Source: Nitratireductor arenosus (GTDB lineage Bacteria > Pseudomonadota > Alphaproteobacteria > Rhizobiales > Rhizobiaceae). Taken from it: DNA of 64,000 bases. The notes beneath the pieces are model-generated. The model was not told the origin of the DNA. It did not search any database and saw only the letters and a list, made by a program, of their open reading frames with translations. The position numbers were made by a program, and so were the translations under genes. Each line of letters begins with the position of its first letter. Within the stretch, counting starts at the first letter, position 1. This document shows positions 16,353 through 23,996 of this stretch, piece by piece. Location of the stretch: the NCBI RefSeq assembly GCF_009742725.1, contig NZ_WPHG01000001.1:310001-374000 (forward strand), given 5' to 3'.

Positions 16353-18016
16353 TGGCCCGGACGCAGGCGAAACCGACCACAGACGGGGCCCTGCTTCAGA
16401 TCCGCAATCTGCGCATCGAAGCGACGGTCTATCCGCCCGGCGAGGCCCCGCGCGACATCACCATCGTCGACGACGTGTCGCTGAAGCTCGAAAAGGGCAA
16501 GGTGCTCGGCCTGATTGGCGAATCGGGCGCCGGCAAGTCGACCATCGGCCTGTCGGCCATGGGTTATGGCCGCGGCGGTGTCAGGATCACTGGCGGCGAG
16601 GTTATCATCAACGGGCGCGACATCCTGAAAGGCGGTCTCCGGGGGCTGCGCAGGCTGCGCGGACGCGAAGTATGTTATGTCGCCCAGTCGGCGGCGGCAG
16701 CGTTCAATCCGGCCCACAAGCTGATGGATCAGGTGGTAGAGGCCGCGTTGCTGCACGGCACGGCATCGCGCGCCGAGGCTGAGAAGCGCGCGGTCAACCT
16801 GTTCCGTAAGCTCAGCCTGCCCAATCCCGAGACGATCGGCGAGCGCTATCCCCACCAGGTTTCGGGAGGCCAACTCCAGCGTGTGATGACGGCGATGGCG
16901 CTCTGCCCGGAGCCGGACCTGATCGTCTTCGACGAGCCGACGACCGCGCTCGACGTCACCACCCAGATCGACGTGCTGGCCGCCATCAAGGACGCCATCC
17001 AGGACACCGGAGTCGCCGCACTCTACATCACCCACGACCTCGCCGTCGTCGCCCAGGTCTCCGACGAGATCATGGTGCTGCGAAACGGCAAGCTGGTCGA
17101 ATGGGGCGACACGCAGCAGATCATCACCGAGCCGCGGCGCGAATACACCAACCAGCTCGTCTCCGTGCACCAGATCGCGCATCAGGAGAAGGAAGCGGTC
17201 GGCGAACCGCTTTTGAAGGTCGAAAACGTCACCGCCGCCTATGGCGGCGGCATGGTGGACGTGTTGAAGAACGTCTCGGTCGAGATCAGGCCGGGCCAGA
17301 CGCTGGCCGTGGTCGGCGAATCGGGATCCGGCAAGTCGACACTGGCGCGCGCCATCACCGGCCTGCTGCCACCGCGGCAAGGCTCAATCACTTTCGACGA
17401 CCGCGAGCTGCCGGCGAGGCTTGCCAGCCGCACCCGCGACGATCTGCGCGAATTGCAGATGATCTACCAGATGGCCGACGTGGCGATGAACCCGCGCCAG
17501 ACCGTCGGCACGATCATCGGCCGGCCGCTCGAATTCTATTTCGGCATGCGCGGCGCCGAACGCGATAAGCGCGTGGGCGAACTTCTCGAGGAAATCGAGA
17601 TGGGGACCGGCTTTCTCGACCGCTATCCGGCCGAGCTTTCCGGCGGCCAGAAGCAGCGCGTATGCATTGCGCGGGCTCTGGCGGCCAAGCCAAAACTCAT
17701 CATCTGCGACGAGGTGACCAGCGCGCTCGACCCGCTGGTCGCCAACGGCATCCTCAAACTGCTGTTGAACCTGCAGGAGATCGAGCACGTCGCCTACCTG
17801 TTCATCACCCACGATCTGGCGACGGTGAAGTCGATCGCCGATTCGATCGCGGTGATGTATCGCGGCGAGGTGGTGCGCTACGGCCCGAAATCGCAGGTGC
17901 TCGCCCCGCCCTTCGACGACTATACCGACCTGCTTCTGTCCTCGGTGCCCGAGATGGAGGTCGGCTGGCTGGAAAAGGCGATCGCCGGCCGCAAGATGCA
18001 AAGCGCGGGAAACTGA
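16352..18016 (+). CDS. Fused DppD-DppF ABC ATPase
   Basis: At 554 residues this protein holds two complete nucleotide-binding domains. The first has Walker A GESGAGKS (56-63), signature SGGQLQRV and Walker B LIVFDEPT; the second has Walker A GESGSGKS (322-329), signature SGGQKQRV and a Walker B reading LIICDEVT. Each half ends like DppD and DppF respectively, so the protein replaces two separate ATPases. Such tandem fusions (GsiA/YejF-like) are known. All catalytic motifs look intact in both halves. It powers import by the upstream permeases. Confidence 0.93.
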   Translation: MARTQAKPTTDGALLQIRNLRIEATVYPPGEAPRDITIVDDVSLKLEKGKVLGLIGESGAGKSTIGLSAMGYGRGGVRITGGEVIINGRDILKGGLRGLRRLRGREVCYVAQSAAAAFNPAHKLMDQVVEAALLHGTASRAEAEKRAVNLFRKLSLPNPETIGERYPHQVSGGQLQRVMTAMALCPEPDLIVFDEPTTALDVTTQIDVLAAIKDAIQDTGVAALYITHDLAVVAQVSDEIMVLRNGKLVEWGDTQQIITEPRREYTNQLVSVHQIAHQEKEAVGEPLLKVENVTAAYGGGMVDVLKNVSVEIRPGQTLAVVGESGSGKSTLARAITGLLPPRQGSITFDDRELPARLASRTRDDLRELQMIYQMADVAMNPRQTVGTIIGRPLEFYFGMRGAERDKRVGELLEEIEMGTGFLDRYPAELSGGQKQRVCIARALAAKPKLIICDEVTSALDPLVANGILKLLLNLQEIEHVAYLFITHDLATVKSIADSIAVMYRGEVVRYGPKSQVLAPPFDDYTDLLLSSVPEMEVGWLEKAIAGRKMQSAGN

Positions 18017-18113
18017 CCCCACCGACCGGGCGGAAACGTGGCGGCGACGGCCGGAGTGCGTTCCGGCGCGCTCTGCCGACCGGCCCGGCCAACACAATGA
18101 CGAAAGCGCTACC

Positions 18114-18959
18114 ATGCCTGTTTCATCAAAGCTTCTGCTGATCATTCTCGACGGCGTGCCGTGGCGCAATTGGCGGCGCCTGTTCGGCAATCTCGAAGGA
18201 TGGGTGCAGTCCGGCGAGGCGCGGGTGTGGAAGATGCGTGCCGTGCTGCCGTCGATGTCGGCCTGTTGCTACGCCTCGATCCACACCGGCGTGCCGCCGC
18301 AGGTGCATGGCATCCTGTCCAACGAGGTGCGCTTCCGCGTCGCCCAGCCCGACATTTTTTCCGAGGTGACCAAGGCCGGCGGCAAGACCGGGGCTGTCAC
18401 CCATTCCTACTGGTCGGAGTTCTTCAACCGTCATCCCTTCGATTTCGTCGGCGACATCGAATATGACGAACCGGGCGGGCCGATCAGCCACGGCCGTTTC
18501 CACACCATGACCGGCTACGGCCACGACAACCAGATGACGCCGTCGGACGCCGATTTGTTCGCGACGCTGTCGATGCTCGCCGCCCGCCACGGCATCGATT
18601 ACGGCATCCTGCACACCTGCACGCTGGATTCGATGGGCCATCGTTTCGGTCACGACAACACGCCCATGGATCATGCCTGCGCGGTCATGGACGGCATGCT
18701 GGCCGCCTTCCTGCCGCGCTGGCTGGACGCCGGCTACGAGGTGATCGTCACTGCCGACCACGGCCAGACCGACCGCGGCCACCATGGCGGGCGCGAGGAT
18801 CTGCAGCAGGATTTCGCGCTTTATTATTTCGGACCGGCCGCCGGGCCCGACGACGACATGCTGCTCGACCAGCTCCAGCTCGCACCGACCATCCTGACGC
18901 GGCTCGGCGTGCCGGTCCCCGAAACGATGAGCGCCCGGCCGTTCCTGCGCGCCGGCTGA
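18114..18959 (+). CDS. Alkaline-phosphatase-superfamily phosphodiesterase/pyrophosphatase
   Basis: A 281-residue member of the nucleotide pyrophosphatase/phosphodiesterase branch. Metal-site features are LLLIILDGVPWRNWR at the start, a nucleophile region LPSMSACCYASIHTGVPP, DSMGHRFGHD, and TADHGQTDRGHHGG near the end. It is short for the family and lacks a signal peptide, implying a cytosolic enzyme that acts on an imported phosphodiester or phosphonate. It follows the ABC ATPase by 97 bases in the same direction and may share its transcript. Substrate is unknown; a phosphocholine-type ester would fit the carnitine genes beyond, but that is speculation. Confidence 0.8.
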   Translation: MPVSSKLLLIILDGVPWRNWRRLFGNLEGWVQSGEARVWKMRAVLPSMSACCYASIHTGVPPQVHGILSNEVRFRVAQPDIFSEVTKAGGKTGAVTHSYWSEFFNRHPFDFVGDIEYDEPGGPISHGRFHTMTGYGHDNQMTPSDADLFATLSMLAARHGIDYGILHTCTLDSMGHRFGHDNTPMDHACAVMDGMLAAFLPRWLDAGYEVIVTADHGQTDRGHHGGREDLQQDFALYYFGPAAGPDDDMLLDQLQLAPTILTRLGVPVPETMSARPFLRAG

Positions 18960-18962
18960 TAG

Positions 18963-19943
18963 TCAGCGCCCGCCGCGCATCGCCGAGGGCGGGCGACCGA
19001 ACGCCGCGGCAAAGGCCCGGCTGAAGGCGGAGGCAGAGGAAAACCCGCTCCGCGCGGCAATGTCGGCCATCGGCTCGGCCGTGTCGAGCACCAGCCGCCG
19101 CGCCGCCGCCAAGCGCAGCCGCAGATAATAGGCGCCGGGCGTTTCGCCGACCGCGTCGGCGAACAGCGTTTCCAGCCGGCGCGCGCTGACCCCACAACGC
19201 CGCGCCAGCGCCGAGACCGGCAACGGCCGGTCGACATGGCTTTCCATCAGGCGGATCGCCTGGGCCACGCGCGCATCGTAACCGTCGAGCCGGCCGAGCG
19301 AGACCAGCGGCTGGGCGTCCGTCGCCGCCCGCGCCTGGTCGTAGATGAACACGCTCGCCACATCGAGCGCGACTGCCATGCCGAGCCTCGAGCGCACCAG
19401 ATGCAGCATCAGGTCGAAGGTCGGCGAGGCGCCTCCGGCCGTAAACACCGGCCCGTCGATCACATACCGGTCGGGACGCACCTCGCAACCGGGAAAACGC
19501 GCGGAAAAATCCTCAAGGTCCTCCCAATGGGTGGTCGCCGCCCGTCCCTCCAACAGGCCGGCCGCGCCGAGCAGCCACGATCCCGCCTCGATGCCGCCCA
19601 CCGCGCGTGCCTGCCGGGCGGCGCGCCGCACCCCGGCGATCAGTCCCGACGTGGCGGCAAGCCTGGTGCCAAAGCCGCCGACCACGATCAGGGCGTCGCT
19701 GCGGCGCGCGGGGTCGAAGCGGCCGGCCACGGCAACCGGCAGGCCGCAGGTGGTGACCGGCGCGTCTCCGTCGGCCGACACGATGGTCCAGTCGAACAGC
19801 GTCTCGCCGGCGATGCGGTTTGCCGCCCGCAGCGGATCGATCGCCGAGGCCACGCACATGATCGAGGCGCCGGAAAAAACCAGAAAGGTGAGCGCGAGCG
19901 GCGCCCGTTCTGGCTGGAAGATCGAAGCGGCTTCGTTTTTCAT
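18963..19943 (-). CDS. cdhR: GlxA-type AraC regulator, probable carnitine-catabolism activator CdhR
   Basis: The 326-residue protein combines a DJ-1/PfpI-like sensor domain (residues about 15-185, with GGIEAGSWLLGAAGLLEGR, where the usual nucleophile cysteine is absent) and an AraC-type double HTH (about 215-320, ALARRCGVSARRLETLF and DIAARSGFSSASAFSRAF). This architecture is that of GlxA/ArgR/CdhR regulators of amino-acid-like and betaine catabolism. It is divergent from the dehydrocarnitine cleavage gene, matching CdhR in pseudomonads and rhizobia. The ATG at 19941-19943 gives MKNEAASIFQPERAP; longer frames lack family-like sequence. Confidence 0.85.
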   Translation of the reverse strand: MKNEAASIFQPERAPLALTFLVFSGASIMCVASAIDPLRAANRIAGETLFDWTIVSADGDAPVTTCGLPVAVAGRFDPARRSDALIVVGGFGTRLAATSGLIAGVRRAARQARAVGGIEAGSWLLGAAGLLEGRAATTHWEDLEDFSARFPGCEVRPDRYVIDGPVFTAGGASPTFDLMLHLVRSRLGMAVALDVASVFIYDQARAATDAQPLVSLGRLDGYDARVAQAIRLMESHVDRPLPVSALARRCGVSARRLETLFADAVGETPGAYYLRLRLAAARRLVLDTAEPMADIAARSGFSSASAFSRAFAAAFGRPPSAMRGGR

Positions 19944-19981
19944 CAATAACAATTCGTAAATCGTGAAGCATCTCTCTGCAA

Positions 19982-20000
19982 GGCGGGCGATGCTCCCGCC
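19982..20000. promoter_or_regulatory. Inverted repeat upstream of the carnitine operon
   Basis: GGCGGG (19982-19987) and CCCGCC (19995-20000) flank a 7-base loop, 29 bases before the first carnitine gene and beyond the regulator start. It could be a leader hairpin or a binding site. A strong ribosome site CCGGAGG follows at 20016-20022. Confidence 0.3.
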
Positions 20001-20028
20001 CGGATCGGACGCGAACCGGAGGATCGCC

Positions 20029-20946
20029 ATGCCCCTTACGATGAACCGCGAGGTCTTCGTCACCTGTGCCGTCACCGGCTCGGGCGGCACGCAGGACCGC
20101 AGCCCGCACGTGCCGCGTTCGCCCAAGGCGATCGCCGCATCGGCGATCGCAGCGGCCAAGGCCGGCGCCGCGATCGTGCATTGCCATGTACGCGACCCCA
20201 AAACCGGCGCGCCGCGCCGCGACGTCGCGCTCTACCGCGAAGTGACCGAACGCATCCGCGACGCCGAAGTGGACGTGGTCCTCAACCTGACCGCCGGCAT
20301 GGGCGGCGACATGGTGTTCGGCCCGACCGACAAGCCGCTGCCGCTCAAGGAAAACGGCACCGACATGGCCGGCGCGGCCGAGCGCGTCGAGCATGTGCGC
20401 CAATGTCTGCCGGAAATCTGCACCCTCGACTGCGGCACGATGAATTTTGCCGAGGCCGATTACGTCATGACCAATACGCCCGGCATGCTGCGCGCCATGG
20501 GCGGCCTGATGACCGAGATCGGCGTCAAGCCGGAGATCGAGGCGTTCGACACCGGCCATCTGTGGTTCGCCAAACAGCTTGTCGAAGAGGGTATTTTGAA
20601 GCCCGACGCGCTGGTGCAATTGTGCATGGGGGTGCCGTGGGGCGCGCCCGACGATCTCAACACGTTCATGGCGATGGTCAACAACGTGCCGCGGGACTGG
20701 ACCTTTTCCGCCTTTGCGCTCGGCCGCAATCAGATGGCCTATGTCGCCGCCTCGGTGCTCGCCGGCGGCCATGTACGCGTCGGGCTCGAGGACAATCTCT
20801 GGCTCGAAAAAGGCGTCTTGGCGACGAACGCGCAACTGGTCGAGCGCGCCGTGTCGATCGTCGAGGCGATGGGCGCGCGCATTCTCGGACCCGAAGAGGT
20901 GCGACAGAAACTCGGCCTGGAAAAACGCCCGCCGCTGGCAGCCTAG
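20029..20946 (+). CDS. cdhC: 3-dehydrocarnitine cleavage enzyme (BKACE family, DUF849)
   Basis: A 305-residue zinc enzyme of the beta-keto acid cleavage family. It would convert 3-dehydrocarnitine plus acetyl-CoA into acetoacetate and betainyl-CoA. The zinc histidines are H51 and H53 in IVHCHVRDPKTGAP, with a C-terminal glutamate in VRVGLEDNLWLEKG and the family segment GVPWGAPDDLNTFMAMV. The ATG at 20029 has CCGGAGG at ideal spacing; another in-frame ATG lies at 20041. Placement directly before carnitine dehydrogenase and opposite a CdhR-type regulator selects the dehydrocarnitine activity among the many BKACE substrates. Confidence 0.88.
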   Translation: MPLTMNREVFVTCAVTGSGGTQDRSPHVPRSPKAIAASAIAAAKAGAAIVHCHVRDPKTGAPRRDVALYREVTERIRDAEVDVVLNLTAGMGGDMVFGPTDKPLPLKENGTDMAGAAERVEHVRQCLPEICTLDCGTMNFAEADYVMTNTPGMLRAMGGLMTEIGVKPEIEAFDTGHLWFAKQLVEEGILKPDALVQLCMGVPWGAPDDLNTFMAMVNNVPRDWTFSAFALGRNQMAYVAASVLAGGHVRVGLEDNLWLEKGVLATNAQLVERAVSIVEAMGARILGPEEVRQKLGLEKRPPLAA

Positions 20947-21008
20947 TCCCGGACTTGAGAAGCTGGGGGCAAGGGCGCGCGCAGCCTTCGTGAACCGGAG
21001 AGGTTTTC

Positions 21009-22046
21009 ATGACCATCACAAGAGCCGCATGTATCGGCGGGGGCGTCATCGGCGCCGGCTGGGTGGCCCGGCTGGTCCTCAACGGCATCGACGTCGCCGT
21101 TTTCGATCCCGACCCGCAGGCCGAGCGCAAGGTCGGCGCAGTGCTTGCCGGCGCGCGCCGGGCCTATGAGCGCATGGCCGGACAAGACCTGCCGAATGAA
21201 GGCGGGATCCGCTACGCGGCAAGCATCGCCGACGCCGTCGACGGCGCGACGCTGATCCAGGAAAGCGTGCCCGAACGGCTGGAGCTTAAACACGCGGTAC
21301 TGGCCGAGATCGACGCTCATGCCGAAGCCGACGCCATCGTCGGCTCCTCCACCTCCGGCATCAAGCCGAGCGATATGCAGACGGCGATGCGGCGTCCCGA
21401 GCGCCTCGTCGTCGCCCATCCCTTCAACCCCGTCTACCTGCTGCCGCTGGTGGAAATCGTCGGCGGTGAAAAGACCGCTCCCGAGCATGTCGAGCGCGCT
21501 CGCGCGCTCTATGCCTCGATCGGCATGAAGCCGGTCGTCGTGCGCAAGGAAATCGAGGCCTTCGTCGCCGACCGGCTCCTGGAAGCGATCTGGCGCGAAT
21601 CGCTGTGGCTGATCAAGGACGGCATCTGCACCACCGAGGAACTGGACGACATCGTGCGGTACGGCTTCGGCCTGCGCTACGCCCAGATGGGCGTGTTCGA
21701 GACCTATCGGATCGCCGGCGGCGAGGCCGGCATGCGCCATTTCATGGCCCAGTTCGGGCCCTGCCTCTCGTGGCCCTGGACCAGATTGATGGACGTGCCG
21801 GAGTTCAACGACGAGCTGGTCGATCTGATCGCCGACCAGTCCGACGCCCAGTCGGGGCAATGGTCGATCCGCGACCTCGAACGGATCCGCGACGACAATC
21901 TGGTCGCGGTGATGGAGGCGCTGTCGCGCCAGAACCGGGGCAAGGGCTGGGGCGCGGGCGCGCTGCACAAGGACTATCTGGAACGCCTCGCCGGAGCCGC
22001 AGGGTCGGACAAGGCTGCGCGTGACGGCAACGGGAGCGAGACATGA
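21009..22046 (+). CDS. cdhA: L-carnitine dehydrogenase
   Basis: This 345-residue enzyme oxidises L-carnitine to 3-dehydrocarnitine with NAD. It is a 3-hydroxyacyl-CoA-dehydrogenase-fold protein: Rossmann motif GGGVIGAGW (10-18), GSSTSGIKPSDMQ, and HPFNPVYLLPLVEIVGG with the catalytic histidine. The C-terminal segment SDAQSGQWSIRDLERIRDDN is characteristic of carnitine dehydrogenases. In several rhizobia this enzyme is fused to a thioesterase domain for betainyl-CoA; here the protein ends without one. It follows cdhC after 62 bases with a GAGAGG ribosome site. Confidence 0.92.
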   Translation: MTITRAACIGGGVIGAGWVARLVLNGIDVAVFDPDPQAERKVGAVLAGARRAYERMAGQDLPNEGGIRYAASIADAVDGATLIQESVPERLELKHAVLAEIDAHAEADAIVGSSTSGIKPSDMQTAMRRPERLVVAHPFNPVYLLPLVEIVGGEKTAPEHVERARALYASIGMKPVVVRKEIEAFVADRLLEAIWRESLWLIKDGICTTEELDDIVRYGFGLRYAQMGVFETYRIAGGEAGMRHFMAQFGPCLSWPWTRLMDVPEFNDELVDLIADQSDAQSGQWSIRDLERIRDDNLVAVMEALSRQNRGKGWGAGALHKDYLERLAGAAGSDKAARDGNGSET

Positions 22047-22085
22047 AAAGGCGCGATCCCACCACGCCGGACGGGAGGTAAAGGC

Positions 22086-23249
22086 ATGCATTTCGGCCTG
22101 AGCGAGGAACAGACGCTGATCGTGGAGACGACACGCGCCTTCGTCGAGAACGAGCTTTACCCGCACGAGCAGGCGGTGGAGCGCAGCGGCCACCTGCCGA
22201 TGGAGCTAATCCGCGAGGTGCAGAAAAAGGCGATCGCCGCTGGGCTCTACGCGGCCAACATGCCGGCGGAGGTCGGCGGCGCCGGGCTCGATACGCCGAC
22301 ATGGCTGCTTTATGAAAAGGAACTCGGCCGAGCCAATTACGCCCTGCACTGGACCTGCGTGGCCAGGCCCTCCAACATCCTGCTCGCCGGCACCGACGCG
22401 CAGAAGGAAAAATATCTCTATCCCTGCATCCGCGGCGAAACCTGGGATTGCCTGGCCATGACCGAACCCGGCGCCGGCTCCGACCTGCGCGGCATGAAGG
22501 CGAGCGCGGTGGAGAAGGGCGGCGACTGGGTCTTGAACGGCACCAAGCACTTCATTTCCCATGCCGACATCGCCGGCTTCGCCATCGTCTTCATGGCGAC
22601 CGGCGAGGAGGAGACCCCGCGCGGCAAGCGTAAGAAGATCACCGCCTTTTTCGTCGACAAGGGCACGCCGGGCTTCATCGTGCGCGACGGCTACCGCAAC
22701 GTCTCGCATCGCGGCTATACCAACGCCGTGCTGGAATTCGACGATTGCCGCCTGCCGAGGGACCAGGTGCTGGGCGAGGTGCATCGCGGTTTCGAGGTCG
22801 CCAATTCCTGGCTCGGCGCGACCCGGCTCCAGGTCGGCGCGACCTGCCTCGGCCGGGCCGACCGGGCGCTCGTCCACGCCATCGACTACGCCGCCCAGCG
22901 CGAGCAGTTCGGCCAGCAGATCGGCAAGTTCCAGGGTGTGTCCTTCAAGCTTGCCGACATGGCGACCGAACTGAAAGCGGCTGAGCTGATGGTCATGGAA
23001 GCCGGCTGGAAATACGACGCCGGCACGGTTACCGACCAGGACATGGCGATGGCCAAGCTCAAGGCGACCGAAATGCTCGCCTTCGTCGCCGACGAGGCGA
23101 TCCAGATCCATGGCGGCATGGGACTGATGGACGACCTGCCGCTCGAGCGCATCTGGCGCGACGCCCGCGTCGAGCGTATCTGGGAGGGCACCAGCGAGAT
23201 TCAACGCCACATTATTTCGCGCGCGCTGCTGCGGGCCGTGGGAGGATAG
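22086..23249 (+). CDS. bcoC: Acyl-CoA dehydrogenase, probable gamma-butyrobetainyl-CoA dehydrogenase
   Basis: A 387-residue flavoprotein with the standard three-domain fold. Landmarks include CLAMTEPGAGSDLRGMKA, the middle beta domain, an AAQREQFGQQIGKFQ helix, and the C-terminal DARVERIWEGTSEIQRHIIS. Catalytic base position is within QIHGGMGLMDDLPLERIWRD. In the rhizobial gamma-butyrobetaine route an enzyme of this type oxidises butyrobetainyl-CoA to crotonobetainyl-CoA, which the downstream hydratase converts to carnitinyl-CoA. The specific substrate is inferred from the operon. Confidence 0.85.
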   Translation: MHFGLSEEQTLIVETTRAFVENELYPHEQAVERSGHLPMELIREVQKKAIAAGLYAANMPAEVGGAGLDTPTWLLYEKELGRANYALHWTCVARPSNILLAGTDAQKEKYLYPCIRGETWDCLAMTEPGAGSDLRGMKASAVEKGGDWVLNGTKHFISHADIAGFAIVFMATGEEETPRGKRKKITAFFVDKGTPGFIVRDGYRNVSHRGYTNAVLEFDDCRLPRDQVLGEVHRGFEVANSWLGATRLQVGATCLGRADRALVHAIDYAAQREQFGQQIGKFQGVSFKLADMATELKAAELMVMEAGWKYDAGTVTDQDMAMAKLKATEMLAFVADEAIQIHGGMGLMDDLPLERIWRDARVERIWEGTSEIQRHIISRALLRAVGG

Positions 23250-23258
23250 GACGACACA

Positions 23259-23996
23259 ATGGCCGGCACGAGGATTCGCGAGGCCGACCTCTATGCGCCG
23301 GTCAAACGGCTCCTGGAGGCCCAGGGTTACGCCGTCAAGGGCGAGATCGGCGCCGCCGACGTGGTTGCGGTGCGCGGCGACGAGCCCCCGGTGATCGTGG
23401 AGCTCAAGGCCGGGTTTTCGCTGTCCCTGTTTCATCAGGCGATCGACCGCCAGGCGATCACCGACGCCGTCTATGTCGCCATTGCGCGCGGACCCGGCCG
23501 CGCCTTTCTGCGCGCGCTCACCGCCAACACGAAACTGTGCCGGCGCCTCGGGCTCGGACTGATCACCGTGCGACTGAAGGACGAATTCGTCGAGGTCCAC
23601 TGCGATCCCGAACCCTACCGGCCCCGGCAATCGGCGCCGCGGCGCGCGCGGCTGTTGCGCGAATATCACCGCCGCGTCGGCGACCCCAATACCGGCGGCA
23701 CGATCCGCCGCAATCTGGTGACGGCCTACCGCCAGGACGCGCTGCGCTGCCTGCGCGTGCTTGCCGAAAACGGGCCGACAAAGGCCTCCGAGGTCGCCAG
23801 GCTTGCCAGTGTCGAGCAGGCGCGGCGGCTGATGGCGGACGACCATTATGGCTGGTTCGACCGCGTCCGCACCGGCATTTACGACCTGAGCCCGAAGGGC
23901 CGCGCCGCGCTCGCCGACTATGCCGACGAGATCGGCAGGATCGCCGCGCCGCCGCCCGAGACGGCCGGGCAGAGCACGGGAGCGTCCGGTTCATGA
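23259..23996 (+). CDS. DUF2161-like protein with PD-(D/E)xK nuclease core
   Basis: The 245-residue protein begins TRIREADLYAPVKRLLEAQG and contains the nuclease-core pattern D34 (GEIGAADVVAV) and E48-x-K50 (PPVIVELKAGF), as in the DUF2161 family of predicted PD-(D/E)xK phosphodiesterases. A C-terminal region (about 150-225) resembles a winged helix: DALRCLRVLAENGPTKASEV and GIYDLSPKGRAAL. It sits inside the carnitine operon, 9 bases after the dehydrogenase and overlapping the ligase by ATGA. No nuclease role in betaine catabolism is known; DNA binding or repair are possibilities. The metal residues look complete, so it is probably active. Confidence 0.75.
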   Translation: MAGTRIREADLYAPVKRLLEAQGYAVKGEIGAADVVAVRGDEPPVIVELKAGFSLSLFHQAIDRQAITDAVYVAIARGPGRAFLRALTANTKLCRRLGLGLITVRLKDEFVEVHCDPEPYRPRQSAPRRARLLREYHRRVGDPNTGGTIRRNLVTAYRQDALRCLRVLAENGPTKASEVARLASVEQARRLMADDHYGWFDRVRTGIYDLSPKGRAALADYADEIGRIAAPPPETAGQSTGASGS

